Source of the DNA: JAVVUJ01 sp964582545
GTDB taxonomy: Bacteria > Bacillota > Clostridia > Peptostreptococcales > Anaerovoracaceae
Length of the DNA: 64,000 nt
Assembly (NCBI GenBank): GCA_964582545.1
Contig: CAZOSB010000006.1
Span: 32,604-96,603 of the forward strand
Reading direction: 5' to 3'
The translations under genes and the position numbers were made by a program. Every line of letters starts with the position of its first letter. Position 1 is the first letter of the stretch. Below the pieces are notes generated by a model. That model made no database searches. It was not told where the DNA came from and saw only the letters and a program-made list of their open reading frames with translations. This document shows, piece by piece, positions 32,588-41,600 of the stretch.

Positions 32588-33403
32588 TTAAATATAGTAA
32601 ATACCCTCTAAAATTAGCTGTGCTCCTCCCGTTAGGTGCAAAATATCCCCGGCACCTATGGTCACTTGCAAGATCCCACCGGGAGCATTGACCTGAACTT
32701 GGCGGCCTACCCGACCCAAATGGTTAAGCAAGAATACGGTAGCGCAGGAACCGGTGCCACAAGCCAACGTATTACCAGCACCCCTTTCCCAAGTGTCGAT
32801 GTCTATTTCGTTCTCACCCACAACTTTTACAAAGTTTACGTTGGTTTTGGCAGGAAAGTTGCTTGCGGTTTCCAAAAGAGGACCATATTTCAGAACATCT
32901 TCCTTATGTAATTCCTCTACTTCGATGACGCTGTGAGGAACTCCCATAAGAACACAACTCACCGTAAAGGTCTTATCTAAAACGGTGATGGATTCTTGAA
33001 TAAATACTGGTTTTTCGCTGATTACAGGAATCTGGGAAGCATTCAGACAGGGTTTCCCGATATTCACCTGAACATGATTCTCACCTAAGTTGACGGTCAT
33101 AATTCCCGCTGAGGTTTCGACGGTAAACTCATCCTTTTGGATCAAACCAATATCCCTGACAAACCTGCAGAAACAACGAAGACCGTTACCGCACATATCA
33201 CCTCTGGTACCGTCTGAATTATAGTAGGTCATAAAAATATCGGCAACCATTGAATCGCCGGGAAACATTAGACCGTCAGCGCCGATGCCGTAACGCCTGT
33301 GGCAGACTTTCCGGGTAAAATCTTCTATATTTTCCACGCCGGACAAATCCTTTAATAAAATAAAGTCATTGCCCGCGCCATGGTATTTTCGCACTGCAAT
33401 CAT
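32588..33403 (-). CDS. dapF: Diaminopimelate epimerase
   Basis: A 271-residue protein with both catalytic cysteines: Cys71 in GDMCGNGLRCF and Cys215 in NTLACGTGSCA. The N-terminal GNDFILL motif is present. It interconverts LL- and meso-diaminopimelate for peptidoglycan and lysine synthesis, without cofactor. It starts 3 nt after the D-cysteine desulfhydrase-like gene on the same strand, so the two are one operon. lysA, the next pathway enzyme, lies 3 kb away on the same strand behind another gene. Confidence 0.95.
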   Translation of the reverse strand: MIAVRKYHGAGNDFILLKDLSGVENIEDFTRKVCHRRYGIGADGLMFPGDSMVADIFMTYYNSDGTRGDMCGNGLRCFCRFVRDIGLIQKDEFTVETSAGIMTVNLGENHVQVNIGKPCLNASQIPVISEKPVFIQESITVLDKTFTVSCVLMGVPHSVIEVEELHKEDVLKYGPLLETASNFPAKTNVNFVKVVGENEIDIDTWERGAGNTLACGTGSCATVFLLNHLGRVGRQVQVNAPGGILQVTIGAGDILHLTGGAQLILEGIYYI

Positions 33404-33406
33404 TCC

Positions 33407-34420
33407 TTACTCCCCCCAACGCCTGTCTTTGGGTAACGTAAACATATCTTTTTTGGGGAAGAGACCATAAAGACCTCCGGTATGAATAAAGAGAAGGTTT
33501 TTAATGCCTTTTAAGGTGCCTTTTCTCAATTCGGTATCCAGACCGTACATGCATTTACCCGTATAGACTGGATCTAAAATGAGTCCCTCCATTTTGGCTA
33601 GCTTATAGATGAATTCCAGTTCATACGGGCGGGAAAGGGCATAACCATCTCCTACGTAACCATCTATGATTTCCAAAGAATCTTTGGATAGTTGAAAATC
33701 ACTTTTCAGGTAAGGTTTTGTCTCATCCAATATTTCCATAACCCAACCCTTAAAAAACTCTGCACTATCGCAGATGTTGATCCCGATAATCCGTTTTTTA
33801 TAATTATTTAAAAGGTTAGAAAGCACCAGTCCTCCATAAGTGCCCCCGGAACCTACCGTGACTCCTATGGCATCAAAAGATAGACCCAGTTCTTTTTCTT
33901 GTGATACGATTTCCTCTAAGCAGTTATAGTATCCGAAGCATCCTATGCCGTTGGAGGCACCTTCAGGAATAATGTAACATTTATCTCCTTTTTCGGCGTA
34001 TTCACGGCTTAAGGATTCCATAATTTCCATTCGGTTTCCGGAATATTGTTCAGGAGTAATGAGGACGATTTCCGCACCTAAAAGTTTACTCAAAAAATAG
34101 TTGCCCTCCAGAACGGGTTCCTTAGCATCCCGTAGGACGAGACAACATTGCAGGCCAAATCGTTTTGCCAAAGCTACTGTCGCTCTGCAATGGTTGGATT
34201 GAATTCCGCCACATGTAATGAGTCTTGTAGTCCCCATATCCAAGGCTTCCTTTATGGCGTATTCCAGCTTTCTGATCTTGTTTCCTGAAAACTCAATGCC
34301 TGTGAAGTCATCACGCTTGACATAGATGTTAACATCTTCAAATTCATTGCTATAGTTCGTTAATTTCATTATAGGCGTGGGTAAATTTGCTATTTCCATT
34401 TTGTTCGGTATCGTAAACAT
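33407..34420 (-). CDS. D-cysteine desulfhydrase / ACC deaminase-family PLP enzyme
   Basis: A 337-residue fold-II PLP enzyme. The Schiff-base lysine is Lys48 in FSGNKIRKLE, the substrate loop is CGGIQSNHCRAT, and GSGGTYGGL is the phosphate loop. The family includes D-cysteine desulfhydrase (pyruvate, H2S and NH3 from D-cysteine) and ACC deaminase. The D-cysteine type is more likely in this kind of organism, but activity on other beta-substituted D-amino acids is possible. Co-transcribed with dapF. Both act on D-amino-acid chemistry. Confidence 0.8.
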   Translation of the reverse strand: MFTIPNKMEIANLPTPIMKLTNYSNEFEDVNIYVKRDDFTGIEFSGNKIRKLEYAIKEALDMGTTRLITCGGIQSNHCRATVALAKRFGLQCCLVLRDAKEPVLEGNYFLSKLLGAEIVLITPEQYSGNRMEIMESLSREYAEKGDKCYIIPEGASNGIGCFGYYNCLEEIVSQEKELGLSFDAIGVTVGSGGTYGGLVLSNLLNNYKKRIIGINICDSAEFFKGWVMEILDETKPYLKSDFQLSKDSLEIIDGYVGDGYALSRPYELEFIYKLAKMEGLILDPVYTGKCMYGLDTELRKGTLKGIKNLLFIHTGGLYGLFPKKDMFTLPKDRRWGE

Positions 34421-34471
34421 ACATAACCTCCTTGTACCTTATGGTTATACTATATAGCACCCTTAAAAAAT

Positions 34472-34507
34472 AATCAAGGAATCAGCGCAATATAAGATTC
34501 CTTGATT
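34472..34507 (-). terminator. Terminator after the dicarboxylate/amino-acid symporter gene
   Basis: AATCAAGGAATC (34472-34483) and GATTCCTTGATT (34496-34507) form a perfect 12-bp stem. On the minus strand a TATTTTTTAAGG tail follows, matching intrinsic termination of the symporter gene. Confidence 0.85.
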
Positions 34508-34523
34508 ATATGTGACCCGATTC

Positions 34524-35801
34524 TCAAATATGTACTTCGCCGGAAGCAATTCTGTTTTTCAGCCAGTCTTTGCCTTCGATCAGTCTGGTAACCAACATGG
34601 AGGAAACCGCATCGCCCGTAGCGTTGACCATGGTTGCAGGTGGATCCACCAAGAAACCTATGGTTGCAATAATTGGGAAGGCTTCCATGGGGAATCCAAA
34701 CAGCGTTACGATGAGCATTTCACCAATCAAGCCGCCACCCGGTACACCGGACATGACCACGCCCCCTAAGACAGAGATAATTACAGCTGTAGCGAAAAGA
34801 CCTACCCCGTGAAAGTCCTGACCAAAGATACCGAATAAGAATGAAATCTTCAGGATAGAAGATAAGCAGGTTCCATCCATGTGCATCGTAGCACCAATAG
34901 GTAGAACGATTTCTCTGATGTCCTTTGGAACTCCCATTTTTTCTGTAGCAGCAAGGTTTACAGGAAGTGTTGCTATGGAACTTTGTGTCGCTAGAGAGGT
35001 AATGGCCGGGTTGATTATATTTTTAAAGAAAATTTTAACTCCTTGATTTCCTCCCGCAAATTTAGAATAAATTGCGAAGGCTATGAAGAAGTATAAGATA
35101 CAGATTGGATAGTAAATTGCCATTGCTTTTGCGTAAGATCCCAGAAGCTGAGGACCAAATTCACCGGTGAGGGATGCAAAATAAGCACCTAGACCGATGG
35201 GAGCATATAAAAGAATGATGTTGATCATTTTGATAAATACTTTTGTCAAATTATCCATCAGTTTACCAACTGTTTCTTGGGTTTCTTTTCCGCAAGCGCT
35301 AACACAAAACCCGAAGAGAATCGCAAATAAAATAAGTGGCAACATAGCACTTCGGGATAATAACAATACAAAGTCAGGTACTGTAATGGCCTTCACTATT
35401 TGAGTTGCCAAGTCAGGTGCTTCCAGAGGTTCCTCTAAGGGCTGCATTTCTAAATTTACTCCTTCCGCAGGGGGGGCAATGGTTACCACTGTAAGCATTA
35501 TGATAGAAGCAATGAGACCGGTAATTAAAAATACCAACAATAAATAACCTAAAATTTTTCCAAGTCTCTTCATGTTGACCATAGCACCTACTGCACCAGA
35601 TACTGTTACGAATACCATTGGAACTACCGCGGTGAACATGAGGTTTAGGAATACATCACCAAAAGGTTTTAGTACAATTGCTTTTTCACCAAATATTAAT
35701 CCGATGATACTACCGACGATAATACCGGTCATAAGTACTATGGGAAACCGATAGGTTTTCCAGATACTTCCGTTGGATGAAAGATTCTGTTCTGTAGACA
35801 T
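34524..35801 (-). CDS. Dicarboxylate/amino acid:cation symporter (DAACS family)
   Basis: A 425-residue membrane protein with about eight transmembrane helices and two re-entrant loops. Signature stretches are SLATQSSIATLPV (HP1 serine-rich loop), GATMHMDGT (TM7, NMDGT-like), GVPGGGLIGEM (HP2) and DPPATMVNATGDA (TM8 substrate-binding Asp/Asn; the family norm is D...R/N). Members import glutamate, aspartate, serine/threonine or C4-dicarboxylates with Na+ or H+. Specificity is not certain. SD AGGAGG. It has its own terminator and lies between lysA and the desulfhydrase gene. Confidence 0.88.
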   Translation of the reverse strand: MSTEQNLSSNGSIWKTYRFPIVLMTGIIVGSIIGLIFGEKAIVLKPFGDVFLNLMFTAVVPMVFVTVSGAVGAMVNMKRLGKILGYLLLVFLITGLIASIIMLTVVTIAPPAEGVNLEMQPLEEPLEAPDLATQIVKAITVPDFVLLLSRSAMLPLILFAILFGFCVSACGKETQETVGKLMDNLTKVFIKMINIILLYAPIGLGAYFASLTGEFGPQLLGSYAKAMAIYYPICILYFFIAFAIYSKFAGGNQGVKIFFKNIINPAITSLATQSSIATLPVNLAATEKMGVPKDIREIVLPIGATMHMDGTCLSSILKISFLFGIFGQDFHGVGLFATAVIISVLGGVVMSGVPGGGLIGEMLIVTLFGFPMEAFPIIATIGFLVDPPATMVNATGDAVSSMLVTRLIEGKDWLKNRIASGEVHI

Positions 35802-35850
35802 GATTTTTTCCTCCTATAAATATAATATAAAAATAAAGCAATAAAATTTT

Positions 35851-37116
35851 TTATTCATTTACTTCAAGAGAAAGCAGATCATCGTAGGTTTGCCTTCGGA
35901 TAGAAAGAGTAGCCTTCCCATTTTTTATAAAGACAACTGCTGCCTTTGGAATTCCGTTATAATTGCTGGACATAGAGTAATTGTAAGCACCGGTACCCAA
36001 CACCGCAAGAATGTCACCTCTTTCCATCTTTGGCAAGTCAATATCCTTTATGAGAACATCGCCCGTTTCACAGCACTTTCCTGCGATGGTTACTTTGGTA
36101 TCGCTAGGGGAGTTGGACTTATTGGCCACTATAGCGTTATACTTTGCATCATAGAGGGATGGTCGTGGGTTATCAGGCATTCCACCATCTACGGCAACAT
36201 AGGTTCTAACTTCAGGAATCTCCTTCACCACACCAACTGTGTAGAGGGTAATTCCTGCTTCAGCTGCAATCCATCGACCTGGCTCTATGTGAATTTGTGG
36301 GCGATTCATTTCGATTTTTTCAAATTCAATGTTGATAACCTCCATGATAGAGGAAATAAAATCTTTAAAATCCACAGTATTGCTAAAGTCCATATAGTCT
36401 ACGCCGAAGCCACCGCCGATATTGAGAACCTCTGTGGTTAAATCTAGCTGTTCCCTTATGCTTTTAATTAATATAATCGACTTTTTTAATGCCGTAATAT
36501 GAAACTCATTTTTAAACAATTGAGAACCTATGTGATAATGAAGACCTTTATAAATTAAAAATCTAGAACCTTTGATCAATTCGGCAGCTTCAACAACTTG
36601 AACCAGAGGAACGCCAAACTTGCAATCTGTCTGTGCAGTGCTGATCTTCTCGTGAGTGTCTGAATCTGTGGAAGGATTTACACGAATTAAAACATCTATA
36701 GATTTATCTAATTCCTTTGCTAGCATTTCTACTTGATGTATTTCAGAAATACTGTCCACAATAATCTTCGCAATTCCCTTTTCTAAGGCCAATTTAATTT
36801 CATCGTCTGTTTTGTTGTTCCCGTGAAGGGAAATGTCTTCTGCTTTCATGCCGGCCTTTAGACCTGTATAAATCTCTCCCCCGGATACGGCATCCAGTCC
36901 GATTCCAAACTTCTTGATGATTTGACACATTTTTAAGGATATAAAAGCTTTGCTTGCATAATAAACCCTAGTATTTGGGTATGTATCCAAGAAGTTTTCC
37001 TTGATGGTCTTTAATTTTTCCTCGATAATATCCTCACTCATCACATAGAGTGGGGTACCATACTTTTGAGCCAATGCTACTGTGTCCACTTTTGAAAATA
37101 GGAAATTATCATTCAT
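35851..37116 (-). CDS. lysA: Diaminopimelate decarboxylase
   Basis: A 421-residue fold-III PLP enzyme. Lys56 lies in YYASKAFIS, GGGFGVDY binds the phosphate, and HIEPGRW and the CCETGD...Y region carry substrate/PLP residues. It converts meso-diaminopimelate to L-lysine. The ATG at 37116 has SD TTGGAG 6 nt upstream; a TTG at 37128 overlaps that SD. No lysine riboswitch is recognisable in the 270-nt leader, which holds only two hairpins. Located near dapF on the same strand but separated by a transporter gene. Confidence 0.93.
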   Translation of the reverse strand: MNDNFLFSKVDTVALAQKYGTPLYVMSEDIIEEKLKTIKENFLDTYPNTRVYYASKAFISLKMCQIIKKFGIGLDAVSGGEIYTGLKAGMKAEDISLHGNNKTDDEIKLALEKGIAKIIVDSISEIHQVEMLAKELDKSIDVLIRVNPSTDSDTHEKISTAQTDCKFGVPLVQVVEAAELIKGSRFLIYKGLHYHIGSQLFKNEFHITALKKSIILIKSIREQLDLTTEVLNIGGGFGVDYMDFSNTVDFKDFISSIMEVINIEFEKIEMNRPQIHIEPGRWIAAEAGITLYTVGVVKEIPEVRTYVAVDGGMPDNPRPSLYDAKYNAIVANKSNSPSDTKVTIAGKCCETGDVLIKDIDLPKMERGDILAVLGTGAYNYSMSSNYNGIPKAAVVFIKNGKATLSIRRQTYDDLLSLEVNE

Positions 37117-37266
37117 TACATTCTCCAATCTATTCTGCGCATATGAATATAAAATAAAATGAGTATTTACAATAAATGTTTAGCAATAATTATGCCATAA
37201 AACTAATGACAGAATTTAAAGACGAAACGGAGATAAAAATTCGATAAAATATTTTAATGGTTCTTA

Positions 37267-37298
37267 TTTTAGGACTGTACGAAACGATAGTCCTAAAA
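37267..37298. other. Hairpin in the lysA/rubrerythrin intergenic region
   Basis: TTTTAGGACT (37267-37276) pairs perfectly with AGTCCTAAAA (37289-37298). It lies 150 nt upstream of lysA and 45 nt past the rubrerythrin terminator. Role unknown; it could be a second terminator or a lysA leader element. Confidence 0.45.
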
Positions 37299-37342
37299 AG
37301 CGGAAAAAACTCTACTAAAAATAGAACTTCAATCACATTAAA

Positions 37343-37374
37343 AATACCCTTGATATTTTACTATCAAAGGTATT
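37343..37374 (-). terminator. Terminator after rubrerythrin gene
   Basis: AATACCCTTGATA (37343-37355) pairs with TATCAAAGGTATT (37362-37374), one mismatch. On the minus strand the stem is followed by TTTTTAATG. Confidence 0.8.
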
Positions 37375-37388
37375 CTATTAAAGGTATA

Positions 37389-37931
37389 TTATCCGAAATA
37401 TCTGTTTAAGAGTCCTTCGAATCCGCAACCGTGCCTTGCTTCATCTTTTGCCATTTCATGAACGGTATCGTGGATGGCGTCCAGATTTTGTTGTTTCGCC
37501 AAAGTAGCCAATGCTTTTTTGCCAGCAGTAGCGCCATTTTCAGCATCTACTCTCAATTGTAGATTTTTCTTTGTAGAGTCAGTTACTACCTCTCCTAAAA
37601 GCTCTGCAAATTTAGCGGCGTGCTCTGCTTCTTCCCAAGCAGCCAACTTATAGAAAGCTCCGATTTCAGGATATCCTTCTCTTTCAGCCACTCTTGCCAT
37701 AGCTAAGTACATACCAACCTCTGTGCATTCGCCCATAAAGTTGTCTCTCAAGCCTTGTACGATTTCAGGATCAACGCCCTGAGCAACTCCAACTACATGC
37801 TGGTCAGCCCATTCCTTCTTACCTTCTGCGGCTTTAATAAATTTTTCACTTCCTACTTTACACTGAGGGCACTGTGCTGGTGGCTCTGCACCTTCGTGAG
37901 TATACCCGCATACTGAACAAGTCCATTTCAT
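37389..37931 (-). CDS. Reverse rubrerythrin
   Basis: A 180-residue protein with domain order opposite to classical rubrerythrin: an N-terminal rubredoxin site (CSVCG at residues 4-8, CPQCK at about 21-25), then a ferritin-like diiron domain with EXXE/EXXH motifs (GECTEVGMYL, AAWEEAEHAAKF, KDEARHGCGF). Known for clostridial reverse rubrerythrins: NADH-dependent peroxide (and O2) reduction with rubredoxin-type partners, induced by oxygen. SD AGGAGG. It complements the superoxide reductase at 19041. Confidence 0.93.
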   Translation of the reverse strand: MKWTCSVCGYTHEGAEPPAQCPQCKVGSEKFIKAAEGKKEWADQHVVGVAQGVDPEIVQGLRDNFMGECTEVGMYLAMARVAEREGYPEIGAFYKLAAWEEAEHAAKFAELLGEVVTDSTKKNLQLRVDAENGATAGKKALATLAKQQNLDAIHDTVHEMAKDEARHGCGFEGLLNRYFG

Positions 37932-38142
37932 AATTGATTCCTCCTAAAATTTTAATTTTTATCATTCATAGTTATTAAAAGCAAATAAGCTGCTTTGTAA
38001 TGTATTATGTGTGATATATACCACAGACATTTTATTTTTAAACACAAAAATTTCCAAAAACATGAAAACCAATAATACTATTATTAGGTTAGATGGATTT
38101 ACCAAGTTACCTGAGATAAATAAGAATGAATTAGATAAAAAC

Positions 38143-38170
38143 TTTACAAAAAATCAAAAAATGATATAAT
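38143..38170 (+). promoter_or_regulatory. Sigma-A-like promoter of the liv operon
   Basis: TTTACA (38143-38148), a 16-nt spacer and TATAAT (38165-38170) lie 95 nt upstream of livH. The rest of the 37932-38265 gap is A+T-rich with no gene visible. Confidence 0.6.
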
Positions 38171-38265
38171 GAATAAACTAAACATTTAAATTTATAATGG
38201 AAACAAGTAATAAAATTCGTTTGGTAGAAGCAAGTTGACGTTTAAGTAATCAAAGGAGATACTGA

Positions 38266-39000
38266 ATGACCACCATGGATTTTCCTGCATTTATAGAGCA
38301 TATTCTCAATTGCCTTCCACAAGGTAGCATATATGCACTTATGGCTATTGGATTTACTTTGATTTATGGAATCCTAAGGTTCGTCAACATTCCTCAGGGA
38401 GATCTTTTCATGTTGGTAGTTTTCTTCGCTTTCTATGGGTTAGCTGCATTTTCACTACCTTGTTTCTTGACTCTTCCCCAATTCGATTTATTTAGTCATG
38501 TCTTTGTACTGAGAGGAATTTCTATACCTGTTATATCCATCGGCATTCCTTTGGTTACGGTCCTGTTGTTGATTATAGTATTTAACGTCATCTATAGAAC
38601 AAAAGTTGGAATGGCCGTAAGAGCTGCATCTACAGATTGTGAGGCAGCAAGACTCATGGGGATTCGTATTCCTGTCCTAATTCTTGTTACCTTTGGAATA
38701 GGTGGTATCTTGGTGTCAGTGAGTGCAATTCTTTGGGGAGTGAAGCATCCTCAAACGATACCTTTAATGGGCCTTTTGCCGGGGTTAAAAGGCTTTGTTG
38801 CAGCCATGATCGGCGGAATGGGTAACCTGTTTGGTGCCGTAATTGGAGGATTTATCCTAGGGATTAGCGAAGTGATGCTGGTGGGATTTTATCCCACAAC
38901 TGCACAATACAGCGACTTGCTTGCTTTTATTTTTCTAATATTGGTGCTACTTATAAGACCTCAAGGAATCCTTGGAAAAGTCTCTGTAGGGAAAGTGTAG
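38266..39000 (+). CDS. livH: Branched-chain amino-acid-type ABC transporter permease LivH
   Basis: A 244-residue membrane protein. Typical features are GSIYALMAIGFTLIYGILRF at the start, the cytoplasmic loop RTKVGMAVRAAS followed by ARLMGI (contact with the ATPases), GGMGNLFGAVIGG and a C-terminal RPQGILG. Length is about 50 residues below the usual 290-300; the shortfall falls between the first helices and the RTKVGM loop, so one or two helices may be missing or merged. First gene of livHMGFK, with a 6-nt gap to livM. SD GGAGAT. Confidence 0.88.
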   Translation: MTTMDFPAFIEHILNCLPQGSIYALMAIGFTLIYGILRFVNIPQGDLFMLVVFFAFYGLAAFSLPCFLTLPQFDLFSHVFVLRGISIPVISIGIPLVTVLLLIIVFNVIYRTKVGMAVRAASTDCEAARLMGIRIPVLILVTFGIGGILVSVSAILWGVKHPQTIPLMGLLPGLKGFVAAMIGGMGNLFGAVIGGFILGISEVMLVGFYPTTAQYSDLLAFIFLILVLLIRPQGILGKVSVGKV

Positions 39001-39006
39001 GGGGCT

Positions 39007-40098
39007 ATGACTATGAATTTAAAGGGATTCTTCTATCGTGATAGAGTGCTTACATTGGCTTTTATATTCATAATTCTTATAGGAATTACCATTGCTAATG
39101 CTGTGGCAGGCAGCAATGTGATAAGATTCCTAGATCTTTGTGGCATCTATGTGATTTTATCCTTATCTATGGTGATGTTTAACGGATTCACGGGACAATT
39201 TTCTTTGGGACATGCCGGATTCATAGGGATTGGAGCATATACCAGTACCCTTTTGACCTTATCTTCTTCGTGGGCGTTTTTACCATCTATGCTCATGGGT
39301 GGTGTGGTGGCAGCTATGGCAGGGCTTATTATAGGGGGTCTTGTGCTCAGGCTGAAAGGTAACTACACACCGATACTTACCTTATGTTTTGCAGAATTCA
39401 TTAGAAATATAATGGATCATATGGCTGGGATTACCAATGGCGTGGCAGGAGTAAAAGCAATTTCAGCTTCAAGTTTAGATACTGGAGTACCTCCACTAAG
39501 AAACCCTTTTTTTACTTTAAGTCTAAGCGTTATTATTTGGATTACAGCCATAATTACCGTACTTTATATGGTTCGTTTGGTAAAGGGTAGGAAGGGAAAG
39601 ATATTTTTGGCTATTCGGGAGGATGAAATGGTAGCGGAAACATTGGGTATTAAGGTGTTTCAGAATAAGCTTTTGGCTTTTATCATATCCTGTTTTTTTG
39701 CCGGTCTTGGAGGAGCTCTTTTGGGCGGTTTGATGCAAGGGATGGAACCCAAGATGTTTGGTATTTCATTGACCCTTAATATCGCGTTGATGGTGTTAAT
39801 CGGAGGAAACCGAAGCATAACAGGGGGAATCCTAGGAGCGGTTATGGTGACTTCATTGATGAATGTGTTGTTGTTTTTAGAGCTTCCCTTTATTCTAGAA
39901 GCAAGGAAGGCTATAGGTTGGTCTGATCTATCCGTGATAATCCTTTCCCTCTTATTAGTGTTCCTCATTATTATTCGTCCACAAGGCATTATGGGAAAAA
40001 GAGAGTTTACATGGTTATGGTTTATCAATATAATCATAAGAGTAAAAAGCTATTATAAAAATATCTCAAAAAAGGTAGAGAAAGGGTGTGATGAATGA
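39007..40098 (+). CDS. livM: Branched-chain amino-acid-type ABC transporter permease LivM
   Basis: A 363-residue permease. Diagnostic stretches are FNGFTGQFSLGHAGFIGIGAY, the EAA-like loop (REDEMVAETLGI) and GGNRSITGGILGAV, with IRPQGIMGKRE at the end. About nine hydrophobic segments are visible. Partners with LivH in the HAAT-family importer. It overlaps livG by 4 nt. Slightly longer than average because of a basic C-terminal tail. Confidence 0.92.
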   Translation: MTMNLKGFFYRDRVLTLAFIFIILIGITIANAVAGSNVIRFLDLCGIYVILSLSMVMFNGFTGQFSLGHAGFIGIGAYTSTLLTLSSSWAFLPSMLMGGVVAAMAGLIIGGLVLRLKGNYTPILTLCFAEFIRNIMDHMAGITNGVAGVKAISASSLDTGVPPLRNPFFTLSLSVIIWITAIITVLYMVRLVKGRKGKIFLAIREDEMVAETLGIKVFQNKLLAFIISCFFAGLGGALLGGLMQGMEPKMFGISLTLNIALMVLIGGNRSITGGILGAVMVTSLMNVLLFLELPFILEARKAIGWSDLSVIILSLLLVFLIIIRPQGIMGKREFTWLWFINIIIRVKSYYKNISKKVEKGCDE

Positions 40099-40898
40099 TG
40101 CCTATTCTCAAAACTGAAAATATTACAATGAGGCTCGGCGGTGTGGTGGCCTTAGACAGACTGAATATACGTATAGACGAAAAGGAAATCGTCGGGTTGG
40201 TTGGACCAAATGGTGCAGGAAAGACCACGGTCTTGGATTTGATTTCGGGAATGTACAAGCCATCTTCAGGAAGAATCCTTGTAAAGCTGTCTCCACCGGG
40301 CAAAGAGGGAAAAGAACGAGATGTTACGGGCAAAAGCTTAGGGGTCATTTGTAGAATAGGCATAGCCAGAACCTTTCATAAACCAAGGTTATTTCAAAAC
40401 CTTACCGTGTGGGAGAACCTGAATATAGCCGGTTATTCCAAATGGAAAATCGGTTGGGCTCTCTCCATGAATAGAGCGCTGAAAAGTGCGGGGAGTGAAG
40501 ATTTTGCAAATGAAAAATCTCTAGAGTTACTAAAAAGATTTGAATTGTGTGATGTAAAGGCTGAGTTGGTTACATCCTTAAATAGTTTTTTGAAAAAAAA
40601 GTTGGAGCTTGCCAAAGTCCTAGCTACGGAGCCCAAGATATTACTGTTGGATGAACCTACAAATGGTCTGAACCATCAAGAAGCAGAAGAATTATGGAAA
40701 CTTGTAAAAGAAATAAAAGAGGAATTTCACTTGTCGATCTTAATCAGTGAGCATCGACTCCAGCCAATTCAGGAGTTCTGCCAAAGGGCTTATCTGCTGC
40801 ACCATGGACAAACCATAACCCAGGGAACACCTGCAGAGATCCAAGCGAATCCAAAATTTATGCAAGTATATGATGGGGGAGCGGAACCAACATGTTAA
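40095..40898 (+). CDS. livG: Branched-chain amino-acid-type ABC transporter ATPase LivG
   Basis: A 267-residue ATPase. Walker A is GPNGAGKTT (residues about 37-45), the Q-loop lies in RTFHKPRLFQNLTVWEN, and Walker B is ILLLDEPTNGLN. The switch His is in LISEHRL. The ABC signature is degenerate: where LSxGQ(R/Q) is expected, the sequence reads SLNSFLKKKLELAKVLA (about 158-174), so LSGGQ is not recognisable. This is unusual for a functional ATPase. LivG/LivF work as a heterodimer, so a degenerate signature here would affect only one ATP site. Overlaps livF by 7 nt. Confidence 0.9.
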   Translation: MMPILKTENITMRLGGVVALDRLNIRIDEKEIVGLVGPNGAGKTTVLDLISGMYKPSSGRILVKLSPPGKEGKERDVTGKSLGVICRIGIARTFHKPRLFQNLTVWENLNIAGYSKWKIGWALSMNRALKSAGSEDFANEKSLELLKRFELCDVKAELVTSLNSFLKKKLELAKVLATEPKILLLDEPTNGLNHQEAEELWKLVKEIKEEFHLSILISEHRLQPIQEFCQRAYLLHHGQTITQGTPAEIQANPKFMQVYDGGAEPTC

Positions 40899-41584
40899 AA
40901 GTTCAGGATTTAAACGTACATTACTCTGGGATACAAGCTCTGAAGGGGATTGATTTATCGGTGGGTCAAGGCAAAACCATAGCTCTTGTGGGTGACAACG
41001 GAGCAGGCAAAAGTACAGTGCTAAAATCACTATTGAATCTGGTGCCAAAGACCTCAGGAGCGGTCACCTTTGATGGGATGGATATTACAGGGTTGGAAAC
41101 GTCTGCCATTATCAAAGCAGGTCTCACATATGCGCCTGAAGGGGGAAAGGTATTCCCCACATTGTCTGTGGAAGAAAACATCCGGCTGGGTGCTTATGTG
41201 AGAAAGAACAAGGCAGAGGTGGAGGCGGACAGAAAGTGGATTTCTCGGATTTTCCCAAGGCTGGAGGAACGGAAATGGCAAGCGGCAGGCACACTTTCAG
41301 GAAGAGAGCGGCAGATGTTGTCCATAGCACGTTCGTTAATGAGCGGACCAAAGCTTCTGATGATGGATGAGCCCACCTTGGGATTAGATTCTATAGCAGC
41401 TAAAGTCATATTAGATGTGATTAAAGAAATCAAAGATAAGGGAGTGTCTATTCTTTTGGTAGGACAAGATAGCAAGGAGATCTGTGGCATTTGTGATGGT
41501 GTGTATACTCTGGATGCGGGTCAAGTTTGCTCTTCTAAATTAAAGAACGATTTTATGGAAAACGATTTCGTGGAAAACGAATAG
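40892..41584 (+). CDS. livF: Branched-chain amino-acid-type ABC transporter ATPase LivF
   Basis: A 230-residue ATPase. Walker A is GDNGAGKST (residues 31-39), Walker B is LLMMDEPTLGLD, and the switch residue falls in LLVGQDS, Gln where His is usual. The signature is TLSGREREQ-like: LSGRERQMLSIARSLM (usual LSGGEQQMLAIARALM), with Gly to Arg. Both ATPases of this transporter therefore show departures in the signature region. Pairs with LivG on the inner face of the membrane. A 16-nt gap to livK follows. Confidence 0.9.
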   Translation: MLKVQDLNVHYSGIQALKGIDLSVGQGKTIALVGDNGAGKSTVLKSLLNLVPKTSGAVTFDGMDITGLETSAIIKAGLTYAPEGGKVFPTLSVEENIRLGAYVRKNKAEVEADRKWISRIFPRLEERKWQAAGTLSGRERQMLSIARSLMSGPKLLMMDEPTLGLDSIAAKVILDVIKEIKDKGVSILLVGQDSKEICGICDGVYTLDAGQVCSSKLKNDFMENDFVENE

Positions 41585-41600
41585 ATAATTAGGGGAATGA

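Noticed and set aside
33407..34420. Assignment as the PLP subunit of 2-amino-4-oxopentanoate thiolase (ortB) because of the ornithine context
   Set aside because: The length (337) and the SGNKIRK / GGIQSNHCR motifs fit the D-cysteine desulfhydrase/ACC deaminase group, and no ortA-like gene is adjacent.
37117..37388. Lysine riboswitch upstream of lysA
   Set aside because: Only two simple hairpins are present. None of the conserved L-box core segments can be read in this 270-nt region.
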